The notes: generated by a model from the sequence alone, not told the origin. DNA of 64,000 nucleotides from Shewanella sp. GD04112 (GCF_029835735.1 NZ_JAOEAL010000001.1:1984001-2048000); one strand, 5' to 3'. Counted from the first letter of the stretch, positions 9,251-17,886 are shown. Made by a program: numbers and translations.

Positions 9251-11158
9251 ATGACAGATGTTGGACAACAATTACATCGGACATCTATTGCGAATAAACA
9301 GGCATTTTGGCAACAAGCCGCCAAGGCCTTAGACTGGGTTACGCCGAGCAAACAAATATTAGATGAAAGCGAGGCACCGTTTTATCACTGGTTTAGCGAT
9401 GGCGAGTTAAACACTTGCTACAACGCGGTGGATAGACATGTGTTGGCGGGGCGTGGTGAGCAAATTGCTATTCATTACGTGAGCCCTGTGACGGAAACTG
9501 AATACAGCATTACTTACCGAGAGTTGCAGGCTCAAGTGGCAAGGCTTGCTGGCTATTTGCAAAGTGTTGGCGTGAATAAGGGAGACCGTGTCGTCATCTA
9601 CATGCCCATGGTGCCCGAGACTGCCTATGCCATGCTTGCCTGCGCGCGCATTGGCGCTATTCATTCGGTAGTCTTCGGCGGATTTGCGGCCAATGAGCTG
9701 GCGACCCGGATCAATGATGCTAAGCCAAAGTTGGTAATGTCGGCCTCCTGCGGGATTGAGCCTTCGGGCGTGGTGCCCTATAAACCCTTACTGGACAAAG
9801 CATTAAATGAAGCGGTGCACAAAGTTGAGCACTGCTTGATTTTAAATCGCCCCCAATATGAGGCGCAGATGCAAGCGGGGCGCGATAAGGACTGGCAAAC
9901 CGCCTTATGTACTTGCGACAGTGCCGATTGTGTGACGGTAAAAGCCACCGATCCCTTGTATGTGCTTTATACCTCAGGGACCACGGGTCAACCCAAGGGC
10001 GTGGTGCGGGACAATGGCGGCCATGCGGTGGCATTGGCTTGGTCCATGGCCAATATTTATGATATTGCCCAAGGGGATGTGTTTTGGGCGGCATCGGATG
10101 TGGGCTGGGTTGTGGGACACTCCTATATCGTCTATGGTCCGCTGCTTGTCGGGGCGACGACCTTGTTATACGAAGGAAAACCCGTAGGCACGCCGGATCC
10201 CGGCGCCTTTTGGCGCACGATTGCTAAGTATCGAGTCAAAAGTTTTTTCACTGCGCCCACGGCGATCCGCGCCATTAAGCGCGAGGATCCCGATGGCGAA
10301 TTTATCCAAGGTGTTGATTTAAACTGTTTGAAGAATGTCTTTTTAGCAGGGGAGCGTTGCGATCCCGATACCTTGCATTGGGCTGAAGCCAAACTGCATA
10401 AACCCGTTATCGACCATTGGTGGCAAACCGAAACGGGCTGGCCTGTGGCGGCAAACCTGATGGGCGTAGCACCGATTGCGGTTAAAGCGGGATCGCCCGG
10501 TCGACCCGTCCCTGGATATGAGGTCGATGTGGTCGATGAACTGGGCGCCAAAGTGGCGGCGAATGTCTCAGGCAATGTGGTCATCAAATTGCCGCTGCCA
10601 CCGGGCACACTCACTACGCTCTGGCAAAATAATAAACGCTATCAAGACAGTTACTTATCTATGTATCCAGGCTATTACCTTACGGGGGATGCGGGTTACA
10701 TGGATGAAGATGGCTATCTGTATATCATGAGCCGTATCGATGACATTATTAACGTAGCCGGCCATCGTCTCTCCACCGGGCGGTTTGAAGAGGTACTTTG
10801 TCAGCATCCCGATGTGGCCGAAGCGGCCGTGATTGGTGTCGATGACAAACTCAAAGGCCAAGTGCCCCTGGGCTTAGTAGTGCTGAAAAAGGGCGTGACC
10901 ATTACGGACGAGGAGCTGCATAAACAGTTAATTGCTCTCGTTCGGCAAGAAATTGGTCCCGTCGCGTCCTTTAGGTTAGTGAGTGCGATTCAAAAGCTGC
11001 CGAAAACCCGCTCGGGCAAAATCCTGCGCGGCACTATGCGTAAAATTGCCGATAATCAGCAATATACGGCGCCAGCGACCATTGAAGATCCGCAGACCCT
11101 CGATTTAGTCCGCACGACCTTAACCCGCATGGGTTATGCCGATGCTCTCGTGGGTTAA
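9251..11158 (+). CDS. prpE: Propionyl-CoA synthetase (PrpE-like acyl-CoA ligase)
   Basis: This AMP-forming ligase activates short acyl groups, most likely propionate, to the CoA ester. The ATP-binding motif YTSGTTGQPKG and the Acs/PrpE stretch WWQTETGWP are visible. The A8-type hinge appears as GHRLSTGRFEEV, and the C-terminal KTRSGKILRG contains the conserved lysine that is acetylated in this family. The start at 9251 is chosen because GGGAGG immediately precedes it at the usual distance; two ATGs lie 12-15 nt upstream without a better site. It yields about 635 aa, matching PrpE. Acetyl-CoA synthetase is an alternative, but the DVGWVVGHSYIVYGPL segment favours PrpE/ACSS3. It ends in a strong terminator. 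Confidence 0.85.
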   Translation: MTDVGQQLHRTSIANKQAFWQQAAKALDWVTPSKQILDESEAPFYHWFSDGELNTCYNAVDRHVLAGRGEQIAIHYVSPVTETEYSITYRELQAQVARLAGYLQSVGVNKGDRVVIYMPMVPETAYAMLACARIGAIHSVVFGGFAANELATRINDAKPKLVMSASCGIEPSGVVPYKPLLDKALNEAVHKVEHCLILNRPQYEAQMQAGRDKDWQTALCTCDSADCVTVKATDPLYVLYTSGTTGQPKGVVRDNGGHAVALAWSMANIYDIAQGDVFWAASDVGWVVGHSYIVYGPLLVGATTLLYEGKPVGTPDPGAFWRTIAKYRVKSFFTAPTAIRAIKREDPDGEFIQGVDLNCLKNVFLAGERCDPDTLHWAEAKLHKPVIDHWWQTETGWPVAANLMGVAPIAVKAGSPGRPVPGYEVDVVDELGAKVAANVSGNVVIKLPLPPGTLTTLWQNNKRYQDSYLSMYPGYYLTGDAGYMDEDGYLYIMSRIDDIINVAGHRLSTGRFEEVLCQHPDVAEAAVIGVDDKLKGQVPLGLVVLKKGVTITDEELHKQLIALVRQEIGPVASFRLVSAIQKLPKTRSGKILRGTMRKIADNQQYTAPATIEDPQTLDLVRTTLTRMGYADALVG

Positions 11159-11198
11159 TGTGACAAGGCTGTGGTGAGCGGACAAAAATAAGTGCTAG

Positions 11199-11246
11199 AG
11201 CGATAGTCTGATGAGTACAGTCTCATCAGGCTATCGCTTTTATTTT
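11199..11246 (+). terminator. Rho-independent terminator of prpE
   Basis: A long hairpin pairs 11199-11206 with 11231-11238 and, inside it, 11208-11215 with 11222-11229, with one mismatch and a 6-nt loop. It is followed by TTTTATTTT. It lies about 40 nt after the prpE stop. Confidence 0.9.
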
Positions 11247-11453
11247 GCGAAAAGGGCTGAAGTCCAAGGCTTGCTCTTAGATGTCACTATTTGTTAGTCT
11301 AGCCCGCATCCTAAAGGTTCTGCTTTGGCATCGGGCGTTTAGGACATAGGATCTTAGCTTTCTAATTAGGCACCTTTGTCTGCCTCTATGCTTTAGAACC
11401 GAGCAAACTTTCGATCTAAATAAACATTTGATGTAAACATACTTCACAACGGC

Positions 11454-11508
11454 TTAGGGACGACCCTAAATACGCCGATATCAATTTGGGGACGACCCCG
11501 TATGGGAG
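11454..11508 (+). promoter_or_regulatory. Candidate guanidine-II (mini-ykkC) riboswitch
   Basis: Two short GC-rich hairpins each carry an identical ACGA tetraloop. P1 pairs 11454-11459 with 11464-11469, loop 11460-11463. P2 pairs 11488-11491 with 11496-11499, loop 11492-11495. The linker is 18 nt. This is the known guanidine-II architecture (twin hairpins with ACGR loops) and it sits just before a SugE/Gdx exporter gene, its classic target. The CCCC arm of P2 (11496-11499) could instead pair with the GGG of the ribosome binding site (11504-11508). Ligand binding that stabilises P2 would therefore free the ribosome site, an ON switch acting on translation. Confidence 0.85.
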
Positions 11509-11514
11509 TTCTCT

Positions 11515-11829
11515 ATGAGCTGGTTTCTATTAATTCTTGCTGGGCTATTTGAAATTGGTTGGGCCATCGGGCTTAAGTACACCGACGGATTTAGCCGCCT
11601 CTGGCCGAGCGTCTTTACTGTGTTCTCCATGACGGTGAGTGTGCTGCTATTGGGGCTGGCGGTTAAACAGCTGCCGATAGGTACGGCCTATGGGGTTTGG
11701 GTCGGCATCGGTGCCATGGGCACCGCGATTGCGGGCATTATTCTCTTAGGTGAAGGGGTGAGCCTGCTGAAAATCGTCAGTTTAATCCTCATTTTGCTTG
11801 GCGTACTCGGTTTAAAACTCGCTCATTAA
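11515..11829 (+). CDS. sugE: SMR-family exporter, SugE/Gdx type (guanidinium exporter)
   Basis: This 104-aa inner-membrane protein has four transmembrane helices and works as a dual-topology dimer coupling export to proton uptake. The essential glutamate is in helix 1 (GLFEIGWAIGLKYT). The GLAVKQLPIGTAYGVWVGIGA segment is typical of the SugE/Gdx subgroup rather than EmrE. Characterised members export guanidinium and some quaternary ammonium compounds. The upstream guanidine-II-like leader supports guanidinium as the physiological substrate. The ATG follows GGGAG by 6 nt. Confidence 0.9.
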   Translation: MSWFLLILAGLFEIGWAIGLKYTDGFSRLWPSVFTVFSMTVSVLLLGLAVKQLPIGTAYGVWVGIGAMGTAIAGIILLGEGVSLLKIVSLILILLGVLGLKLAH

Positions 11830-11862
11830 TCAATTCACTTCCCCAAGGAAGCGCTTGCCTCA

Positions 11863-11963
11863 GATGTATACGATTGGTAAAGATGTTTGATGAAATCTAG
11901 GAATATTCTCCTGAAAAAACAACGCATCTTAGACGGTAATCGAGATTGCCAATCGTATGCATC
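11863..11963. repeat. Long-range imperfect inverted repeat between sugE and gnd
   Basis: Arms 11863-11879 and 11947-11963 are inverted copies matching at 15 of 17 positions, including an uninterrupted ATACGATTGG core. Inside, 11881-11885 can pair with 11925-11929, so the whole 101-nt segment could fold into an extended stem. It has no U-tract and no open reading frame. It could be an operator pair, a structured leader of gnd, an sRNA or an old miniature element. A small CTTCC/GGAAG hairpin (11838-11851) sits between it and sugE. Confidence 0.55.
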
Positions 11964-12057
11964 GTCTATTGTCTCTGGTAATTAAGTTACAAAGCCCGAT
12001 ATAATTACACCTCCAAATTGGTTATTTCTAACCTCTGTGACCCGTGGGAATTATATA

Positions 12058-13584
12058 ATGCAAAACCACAGCAATCTTAATGACATTGGCGTGATTGGCC
12101 TTGGCGTGATGGGCAAAAACCTCGCGCTAAACATTGCCGACAATCAATATCGCGTCAGTGCCTTCGACCTCGATCCTGTTAAAGTCAACGGTGTTTTACA
12201 GCAAGAAAAACAAGAACGTGTAGGACAGGATCTGCGTATTACAGGCTGTGCTAATCTTTCAGAAATGTTAGCAAGCCTCGCTCAACCCCGTATTCTCGTG
12301 CTGTCTGTCCCTGCGGGGGCGCCTGTGGATGGGGTATGTCATGCCTTGATTTCTGCCGGTATCGAAGCGGACGACATCGTTATCGATACGGGCAACAGTC
12401 TTTGGACGGATACCGTTGAGCGCGAAAAGCGTTACCAAGGGAAATTTATCTTCTTCAGCTCGGCGGTTTCGGGCGGAGAAGTGGGTGCTCGTTTTGGCCC
12501 TTCATTAATGCCAAGTGGCGATCTTGGGGCTTGGCAGCATGTTGCGCCGATTTGGAAGGCCATTGCCGCTAAGGTTGATCCTCAAACAGGGCTGCCAATT
12601 GAGCGTTTTGAGCCGGGTAATCCCGTGACCGAAGGTGAGCCTTGCACGACCTATATTGGTCCTGCTGGCGCCGGACATTATGTGAAAATGGTGCATAACG
12701 GGATTGAATACGCCGATATGCAGCTGATTTGCGAAGCCTATCAGTTAATGCACGACGGCTTAGGCATGAGTGCAGCACAAGTGGGTGAGGTGTTTGAACG
12801 CTGGAATAAGGGCAGTTTAAACAGCTATCTGATGGGGATCAGCGCCGAGGTGCTCAAACAGGCGGATCCGCTAACCGGTCAGCCATTAGTTGAGATGATC
12901 CTCGATAAAGCAGGGCAAAAGGGCACAGGCCTTTGGACTGCGGTGAGCAGTTTGCAAATGGGTTGTCCGGCTCCCACCATTGCCGAAGCGGTTTATGCGC
13001 GCGCGGTGAGCACCCAAAAATCCCTCCGTGTTGAGCTCAGTAAAAAGCTTGCAGGTCCTGCCTCTGTGGCGATGGATGATGCTCAAAAAGCCGTCTTAAT
13101 CGATGCCTTAGAGAGTGCGCTCTATTGCGCTAAAGTGTGTTGCTACGCCCAGGGCTTCCAATTGATGGCGATGACGGCGCAGGAGCAAAAATGGCAGCTC
13201 GATTTTGCTGAAATCGCGAAGATTTGGCGTGCGGGTTGTATTATTCGTGCCACCTTCTTGCAATCTATCACTCAAGCTTATCAAGCGGATGCGGACTTAA
13301 GCTGTTTATTGATGGCCGACACCTTTGCAACTGCCTTGTCGGAAAAACAAACCGAGTGGCGCAGTGCGGTGGCGGCGGCTGTGATGCAAGGGATCCCCGT
13401 GCCTTGTATTAGCTCGGCATTGGCCTATTACGACAGTTACCGCTGCGAGACCCTGCCAGCAAACTTGCTTCAAGGTCAAAGGGACTTTTTCGGTGCCCAT
13501 ACCTTTGAGCGCTTAGATAAGCCCGCTGGCGAGAAATATCATTTAGATTGGAGTGCCCCAAACAGGGTATTAATCAAACTCTAA
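12058..13584 (+). CDS. gnd: 6-phosphogluconate dehydrogenase, decarboxylating
   Basis: This enzyme oxidises 6-phosphogluconate to ribulose 5-phosphate, CO2 and NADPH in the oxidative pentose phosphate pathway. An N-terminal Rossmann motif (IGVIGLGVMGKNLALN) binds NADP. The substrate and catalytic segment SGGEVGARFGPSLMPSG and the HNGIEYADMQLI helix follow. The C-terminal all-helical dimerisation domain has the usual length. ATG 12058 is chosen (about 508 aa), with GGGA about 9 nt upstream; an in-frame GTG at 12037 would add seven residues of no obvious value. It ends in a terminator and is monocistronic. Confidence 0.95.
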   Translation: MQNHSNLNDIGVIGLGVMGKNLALNIADNQYRVSAFDLDPVKVNGVLQQEKQERVGQDLRITGCANLSEMLASLAQPRILVLSVPAGAPVDGVCHALISAGIEADDIVIDTGNSLWTDTVEREKRYQGKFIFFSSAVSGGEVGARFGPSLMPSGDLGAWQHVAPIWKAIAAKVDPQTGLPIERFEPGNPVTEGEPCTTYIGPAGAGHYVKMVHNGIEYADMQLICEAYQLMHDGLGMSAAQVGEVFERWNKGSLNSYLMGISAEVLKQADPLTGQPLVEMILDKAGQKGTGLWTAVSSLQMGCPAPTIAEAVYARAVSTQKSLRVELSKKLAGPASVAMDDAQKAVLIDALESALYCAKVCCYAQGFQLMAMTAQEQKWQLDFAEIAKIWRAGCIIRATFLQSITQAYQADADLSCLLMADTFATALSEKQTEWRSAVAAAVMQGIPVPCISSALAYYDSYRCETLPANLLQGQRDFFGAHTFERLDKPAGEKYHLDWSAPNRVLIKL

Positions 13585-13598
13585 ATAAATTGTACAAA

Positions 13599-13621
13599 GG
13601 CCCCTAAATAGGGGCTTTTTT
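13599..13621 (+). terminator. Rho-independent terminator of gnd
   Basis: A short GC stem (GCCCC/GGGGC, 13600-13604 with 13611-13615) and a 6-nt loop are followed by six T residues, starting 15 nt after the gnd stop. Confidence 0.88.
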
Positions 13622-14112
13622 ATTGCCTAGAATTATTTTCACAAATAATAATGTTGTATTAATGTTAATTCTGTGATGCTAATTTGTAATATTTACTGCA
13701 TTTATAGAATGGTTAATTCTTTAAATGTAACACCGGCAAAGAGTTTGAAAATTTAAAAATGTAAAAAAGTATGTGTATTTAATGATTTATCGTACTGTAA
13801 AAAGTAGATAATTAAATCCCATATAATTTGTTGTTTTGTTTAATCTTTATGTTTCTTCGTTTATTTTTTTGTTTATCCTGATTTCTTTCATGTTTTGTCG
13901 ATAAAATAACCATCCATATTTAATCGGTCTGCCATTCTATTTATATTTCTTTTCACAATTATTTCTTCTGTGTTAAATCTTTGCTTCCTATTTGGTGCTT
14001 GTGTTTTATCGGGAATCATAGGGAATAACTAAAATAACAGAACTTAATGCGGAATAAGATTAATCACAATTATCACACCAAATTAAGTTGCGATAAGTAA
14101 TGACAAGAAGGA
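13622..14112. other. AT-rich gene-free region upstream of the subtilase
   Basis: About 490 bp hold no convincing gene. Composition is strikingly AT-rich with long T and A runs, in contrast to the flanking genes. It is most simply a promoter region of the AT-rich type that H-NS-like proteins bind. No clear promoter pair or operator could be singled out. A good ribosome site (AAGAAGGA) lies at its right end. Confidence 0.5.
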
Positions 14113-16239
14113 ATGTCTACTATGCGTATGTCCATTGTTGCATTGAGCATCACGGCGGCCTTATTGGCTGGCTGTGGGAGCGATGATAAGAAGGCTCCGG
14201 CACCTGTGCCTAAAGTGAATACAGCCCCGACCACGGCGGATATGACTGTTGATGTGTCACAGTCAATTCTGTTTACTGGAAAACTGGAAGCGAGTGATGC
14301 CGAAGGTGGTTTGACTTATTCATTGGTTGACCCGGCCGATCTTAAATTGGGCACCTTTACGCTAGTGAATAAAAACACTGGCGAATTTACCTATGCATCC
14401 GATGCCAGTGAAGGCACCGAAGTGGTTCGGTTTAAAGTATCCGACGGCCAATTACAGGCTGAAGCCAATCTGACAATCAATATCAAGCATGGCGATCCAC
14501 TCTTTACCTACCAATGGCATTTAAAAAACACTGGACAGAATGCCTTTGCGGCTCATCGCGGTGTTGCCGGTGAAGATATGAATGTAAGCGGGGCTATGTC
14601 TGCTCAAGCCATGGGACAGGGCATTACCGTTGCAGTGGTGGACGATGGCTTAGAGATTGCGCACCCAGATTTGATGAACAACACGGTTAATGGCGGTTCT
14701 TACAATTTGATTACCGGCACAGTGGACCCAACGCCTTTCTCGGGTGAATCGGGCCACGGTACTGCCGTTGGTGGGATTATTGCGGCCGAGGGCTGGAATG
14801 GTATCGGCGGTCGGGGTGTTGCACCTAAGGCTAAGTTGATCGGCTTTAACTTTTTAGATCAAGATCCAACGGGTAAAGTCGAGAACGTTCAAACATTTGA
14901 AAACTTTGCTAAATCACATGGTGCCAGTGCCTATAGTGATAGCGCGCGAGTCTTTAACCAAAGCTATGGCTACAGTGTGCCATTCCCCCATGGTTTTGAT
15001 GAGGATGAAACCGAAGTTTATCAAGATATTGCAACGCAAAGTTTCGATGGTAAAGGCAGTATTTTCGTGAAATCTGCTGGCAACGGCTATAACTACTACC
15101 GTTACCGTACCTTCTGGTTGCCAGGGGATTACTTCACTGCAACGGCGGAAAATCCAGCTAACCATGGCTTACCTTTCCATAACTCCAACATGTCCTCTGA
15201 CAATGCTAACGTTTATAACTTAGTGGTCAGCGCAATTAACGCTAAGGGCGAGCTTTCTAGCTACTCATCCGTGGGTTCGAACATTTTCGTCACCGCACCG
15301 GGTGGTGAATATGGTGATGACGATCCAGCGATTGTGACCACCGACCGTATGGGTTGTGAGAATGGTTCCGCGATTGCAGAAGATAGACCAAGCACACCAT
15401 TCCACGGTGGTTTAAACCCATTAAATCCTAACTGTGATTACACATCGACCATGAACGGTACCTCGTCTGCGGCGCCAAATACCTCGGGTGCAGTGGCGGT
15501 GATCATGAGTGCGAATCCAGATCTCTCTTGGCGTGATGTTCGCTATATTCTCGCCAAGACAGCAACCAAAGTGGATGCGGATATTGCGCCGAAAACGGTG
15601 ACCATAGGTGAGGGCGAAGCCGCTCCAGTGTATACGGCTATCCCAGGCTGGTTGCAAAACGCGGCCGGGTTCTCTTTCCATAACCTCTATGGTTTTGGTC
15701 GTGTGGATCTTACCGAAGCCGTTAAACTGGCTAAATCCTATGCCGAAGATTTAGGTGACTATGTGGTCACTGAGTGGCAAGCAAGCCCCGAGCTCACTAA
15801 GGCGATTCCTGATGCGGATATTAATGGTGTGACTGATACCCAAGTGGTTGCAGACGATTTAGTGATTGAAGCCGTGCAAATTGAGCTGACGGCCGACCAC
15901 CTGCGTCTACCTGATTTAGCGGTCGAGCTGATTTCACCTTCGGGCACTAAGAGTGTGTTGATGACACCTTATAACGGTTTAGTTTACCAAGGTGTAATGG
16001 ACAAAAATAACCCTGAAGATCTCGTTACTGGCTACGATGCAACACCTATGTTATCGAATGCCTTCTATGGCGAATCATCAAAGGGTGAATGGACAATCAA
16101 GCTGATTGATGTGAATAGCGGTAGCTACCGATTTGTTAAATACGATCAAGGCTATATCTCTATCCCTAACGAAGCCGATGGCAAGCTGAAAGGTTGGTCA
16201 ATTCGTTTCCATGGCCATGCTGCCAAGTCTGCATCTTAA
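14113..16239 (+). CDS. Lipoprotein subtilisin-like serine protease with P domain
   Basis: This secreted S8 peptidase (708 aa) is probably lipid-anchored. The signal peptide ends in lipobox LLAGC (Cys21). Residues about 37-125 form a cadherin/Ig-like beta domain. The kexin-like catalytic domain begins near 130 (FTYQWHLKNTGQ). Its triad is visible as Asp177 (AVVDDG), His215 (SGHGTAVGG) and Ser451 (NGTSSAAP), with oxyanion Asn324 (SAGNG). The C-terminal 120 residues form a proprotein-convertase P domain (DLAVELISPSGTKSVLMTP, then GEWTIKLIDVNSG). There is no recognisable N-terminal inhibitory propeptide, which is unusual. A protein resembling one is encoded 10 bp downstream. The start has a good AAGAAGGA site. 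Confidence 0.9.
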   Translation: MSTMRMSIVALSITAALLAGCGSDDKKAPAPVPKVNTAPTTADMTVDVSQSILFTGKLEASDAEGGLTYSLVDPADLKLGTFTLVNKNTGEFTYASDASEGTEVVRFKVSDGQLQAEANLTINIKHGDPLFTYQWHLKNTGQNAFAAHRGVAGEDMNVSGAMSAQAMGQGITVAVVDDGLEIAHPDLMNNTVNGGSYNLITGTVDPTPFSGESGHGTAVGGIIAAEGWNGIGGRGVAPKAKLIGFNFLDQDPTGKVENVQTFENFAKSHGASAYSDSARVFNQSYGYSVPFPHGFDEDETEVYQDIATQSFDGKGSIFVKSAGNGYNYYRYRTFWLPGDYFTATAENPANHGLPFHNSNMSSDNANVYNLVVSAINAKGELSSYSSVGSNIFVTAPGGEYGDDDPAIVTTDRMGCENGSAIAEDRPSTPFHGGLNPLNPNCDYTSTMNGTSSAAPNTSGAVAVIMSANPDLSWRDVRYILAKTATKVDADIAPKTVTIGEGEAAPVYTAIPGWLQNAAGFSFHNLYGFGRVDLTEAVKLAKSYAEDLGDYVVTEWQASPELTKAIPDADINGVTDTQVVADDLVIEAVQIELTADHLRLPDLAVELISPSGTKSVLMTPYNGLVYQGVMDKNNPEDLVTGYDATPMLSNAFYGESSKGEWTIKLIDVNSGSYRFVKYDQGYISIPNEADGKLKGWSIRFHGHAAKSAS

Positions 16240-16249
16240 GGAGTAATCA

Positions 16250-16714
16250 ATGAAAGCGTTAAATTTATCGTTAGTGGCTGTGGCCCTTTCACTGTCGGTG
16301 CAGGCGATGGCGCATGACAAAGTCGAATTTACTGAGCCCCAAACCGAGTCTAAAGGTGTTCAGGTTAGCCGTGCCGAGTTTTTAGGTTTGGATACTCCTT
16401 ACTTTGTAAAAACTGAGTCAGGGGTTAAGCAGGCTAAGCAGTTGGTCAAAGGGCAAAAAGTGGTGACCCAATCGGGTAAGGCCTTTGCCGAAATGACCGG
16501 TAAATTAGTGGTTAAGTTAAAACCTGGTGTGTCGGCTGCCGATTTTGCTAAGGCCCATGGTCTAAAAGTAGATTGGCAAAATAACAACAATTTATTGTTG
16601 CTTGCTGCCGAAGAGGGCACAGATCTGCTCGGTTTAATCCAAGCGGTTAAAACCTCTCCTGAGGTTGAGCGCGCCAAACTTGACCGCGCACTCGCCAAGC
16701 AAGAAATCCAATAA
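16250..16714 (+). CDS. Secreted stand-alone subtilase propeptide-like protein
   Basis: This 154-aa protein has a Sec signal peptide (MKALNLSLVAVALSLSVQA, predicted cut after AMA at residue 21). Residues 84-146 follow the pattern of subtilase prodomains (I9/fervidolysin type): a first strand GKLVVKLKPGVSAADFAKAH, a central hydrophobic strand (LLLLAA), a helix (DLLGLIQAVKTS) and the closing SPEVERAKLD. It lies 10 bp after the subtilase stop with its own GGAG site and shares the terminator, so the two are co-transcribed. I infer that it folds or inhibits the protease in trans. The family call rests on pattern recognition, without a database search. Confidence 0.7.
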   Translation: MKALNLSLVAVALSLSVQAMAHDKVEFTEPQTESKGVQVSRAEFLGLDTPYFVKTESGVKQAKQLVKGQKVVTQSGKAFAEMTGKLVVKLKPGVSAADFAKAHGLKVDWQNNNNLLLLAAEEGTDLLGLIQAVKTSPEVERAKLDRALAKQEIQ

Positions 16715-16740
16715 TCATCTTGTTAGGTTAACATCGAATA

Positions 16741-16764
16741 AAGGGCCGCAAGGCCCTTTATTAT
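16741..16764 (+). terminator. Terminator of the subtilase/propeptide operon
   Basis: A perfect 7-bp stem (AAGGGCC, 16741-16747 with 16752-16758) with a GCAA tetraloop is followed by a T-rich tract (TATTATTC), 26 nt after the stop. Confidence 0.88.
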
Positions 16765-16941
16765 TCTGATGCCCTGCTCAATAGAAGTGATAAAGTTGAG
16801 CAAGTTGAGATAAAACCTTGGATAGTTAACAGCTTAATGGTAAATCATGTGGTTCCAGGTGGGCTTGGCGATTACAATCTGCTCTTAAGACTTATGTTTT
16901 TACTGACTGCAGCCAATACCTTGCGGCTGAAGACAACGCAG

Positions 16942-17019
16942 CTCAAGCACCTAACTTAAACTCCTAACTCAAGCGCTTAACTTAAACTCTTAACTCAAGC
17001 GCTTAACTTAAACACCTAT
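16942..17019. repeat. Three tandem 26-bp repeats ending at a start codon
   Basis: Three adjacent 26-bp units (16942-16967, 16968-16993, 16994-17019) share the core CTCAAGC(A/G)C(C/T)TAACTTAAAC, and each contains or nearly contains the palindrome AAGCGCTT. The last unit stops at the base before the ATG of the next gene, so the ribosome site region is repeat DNA and no Shine-Dalgarno box is visible. Together with 16765-16941, which holds nothing recognisable, this fills the gap before 17020. Confidence 0.85.
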
Positions 17020-17730
17020 ATGAACTACTGGAATAGTGATAACTTTGAAGGATTAAAGGCGATAGGGACTCAGTATTCAGCCTTGAAGGGCTATGAACTT
17101 TTTGGTCAATATTGCCTGCAAAAAGAGCAAGGGCTAAAGAAGCAAGCGATTGCGACGGTAAACCAATTCGTGTCGCACTGTAAGAGCCTGTCCTTGGCAG
17201 AGCAGAGGCACATCGCAGAGGAGCTATCCTCCTTAGGTTTTGGGCACAGTGAAACACACCAGTTACTCGCTTATCCCCTCATAGTTCTACTAAAAGGCGT
17301 GCTCACCCAATGGACGTTAGATGAGCCAAATAATCCCATCCCCCACAAATGGTTAGGCTTTATTGGCGAGGATACCGATTCCTATGAAAGAGCGTTAGCG
17401 CTCGAGCCTAGCGATGAAATTTGCCTCACTCAAGTCGCGTTGTCTCATTTAAACAGTGTCGATTTTCAGACCCACCATCTATCGGAATCTGTGTTGCTAG
17501 GTGATATATCACGGGCAAAAGACTCGCTAGCGTTAGCACAAGCATTAATCGCGCGATTACCGACGATTGAGCGTAAATCAAGGCTGCAAAACAGGCATGA
17601 TTATTACCTGTCGATGGTTAATTGCTGGGAGGAGTATTCCACGCTTGCTGGGGATGAGCCTTTTCCGGATTGGTGCGCCGCCAAAGGTGAACAGTTTGAT
17701 TTTTGGTCAATTGTTTATTATCAATGCTGA
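17020..17730 (+). CDS. Hypothetical protein, helical repeat type
   Basis: I do not recognise this 236-aa protein. It is soluble, lacks a signal peptide or membrane segment, and is rich in predicted helices. EDTDSYERALALEPSDEICLTQVALSHL near its middle resembles a tetratricopeptide-like helix pair, and another helix follows at AKDSLALAQALIARLPTIE. A tryptophan-rich C-terminus ends in a cysteine. Coding quality looks real over the whole length, but the start is uncertain because the upstream 26-bp repeats leave no ribosome site. No neighbour suggests a pathway. Confidence 0.65.
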   Translation: MNYWNSDNFEGLKAIGTQYSALKGYELFGQYCLQKEQGLKKQAIATVNQFVSHCKSLSLAEQRHIAEELSSLGFGHSETHQLLAYPLIVLLKGVLTQWTLDEPNNPIPHKWLGFIGEDTDSYERALALEPSDEICLTQVALSHLNSVDFQTHHLSESVLLGDISRAKDSLALAQALIARLPTIERKSRLQNRHDYYLSMVNCWEEYSTLAGDEPFPDWCAAKGEQFDFWSIVYYQC

Positions 17731-17886
17731 GCGAATGTATTCGCCGTGTAGGCATAACTGAGCGTGATTTGGGACAAATTAGGTCACACTGGTCGCAGAT
17801 GACAGGATTGCCCTTAAACTTGACATAGCCGCAGTGTTTGGTAGATTGGAAATTATGCTGTTAGCACTATTCAATGGAGTGAAGCT

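Noticed and set aside
12037..12057. GTG start extending gnd by seven residues
   Set aside because: The ATG at 12058 matches the normal Gnd N-terminus and has a GGGA box at workable spacing.
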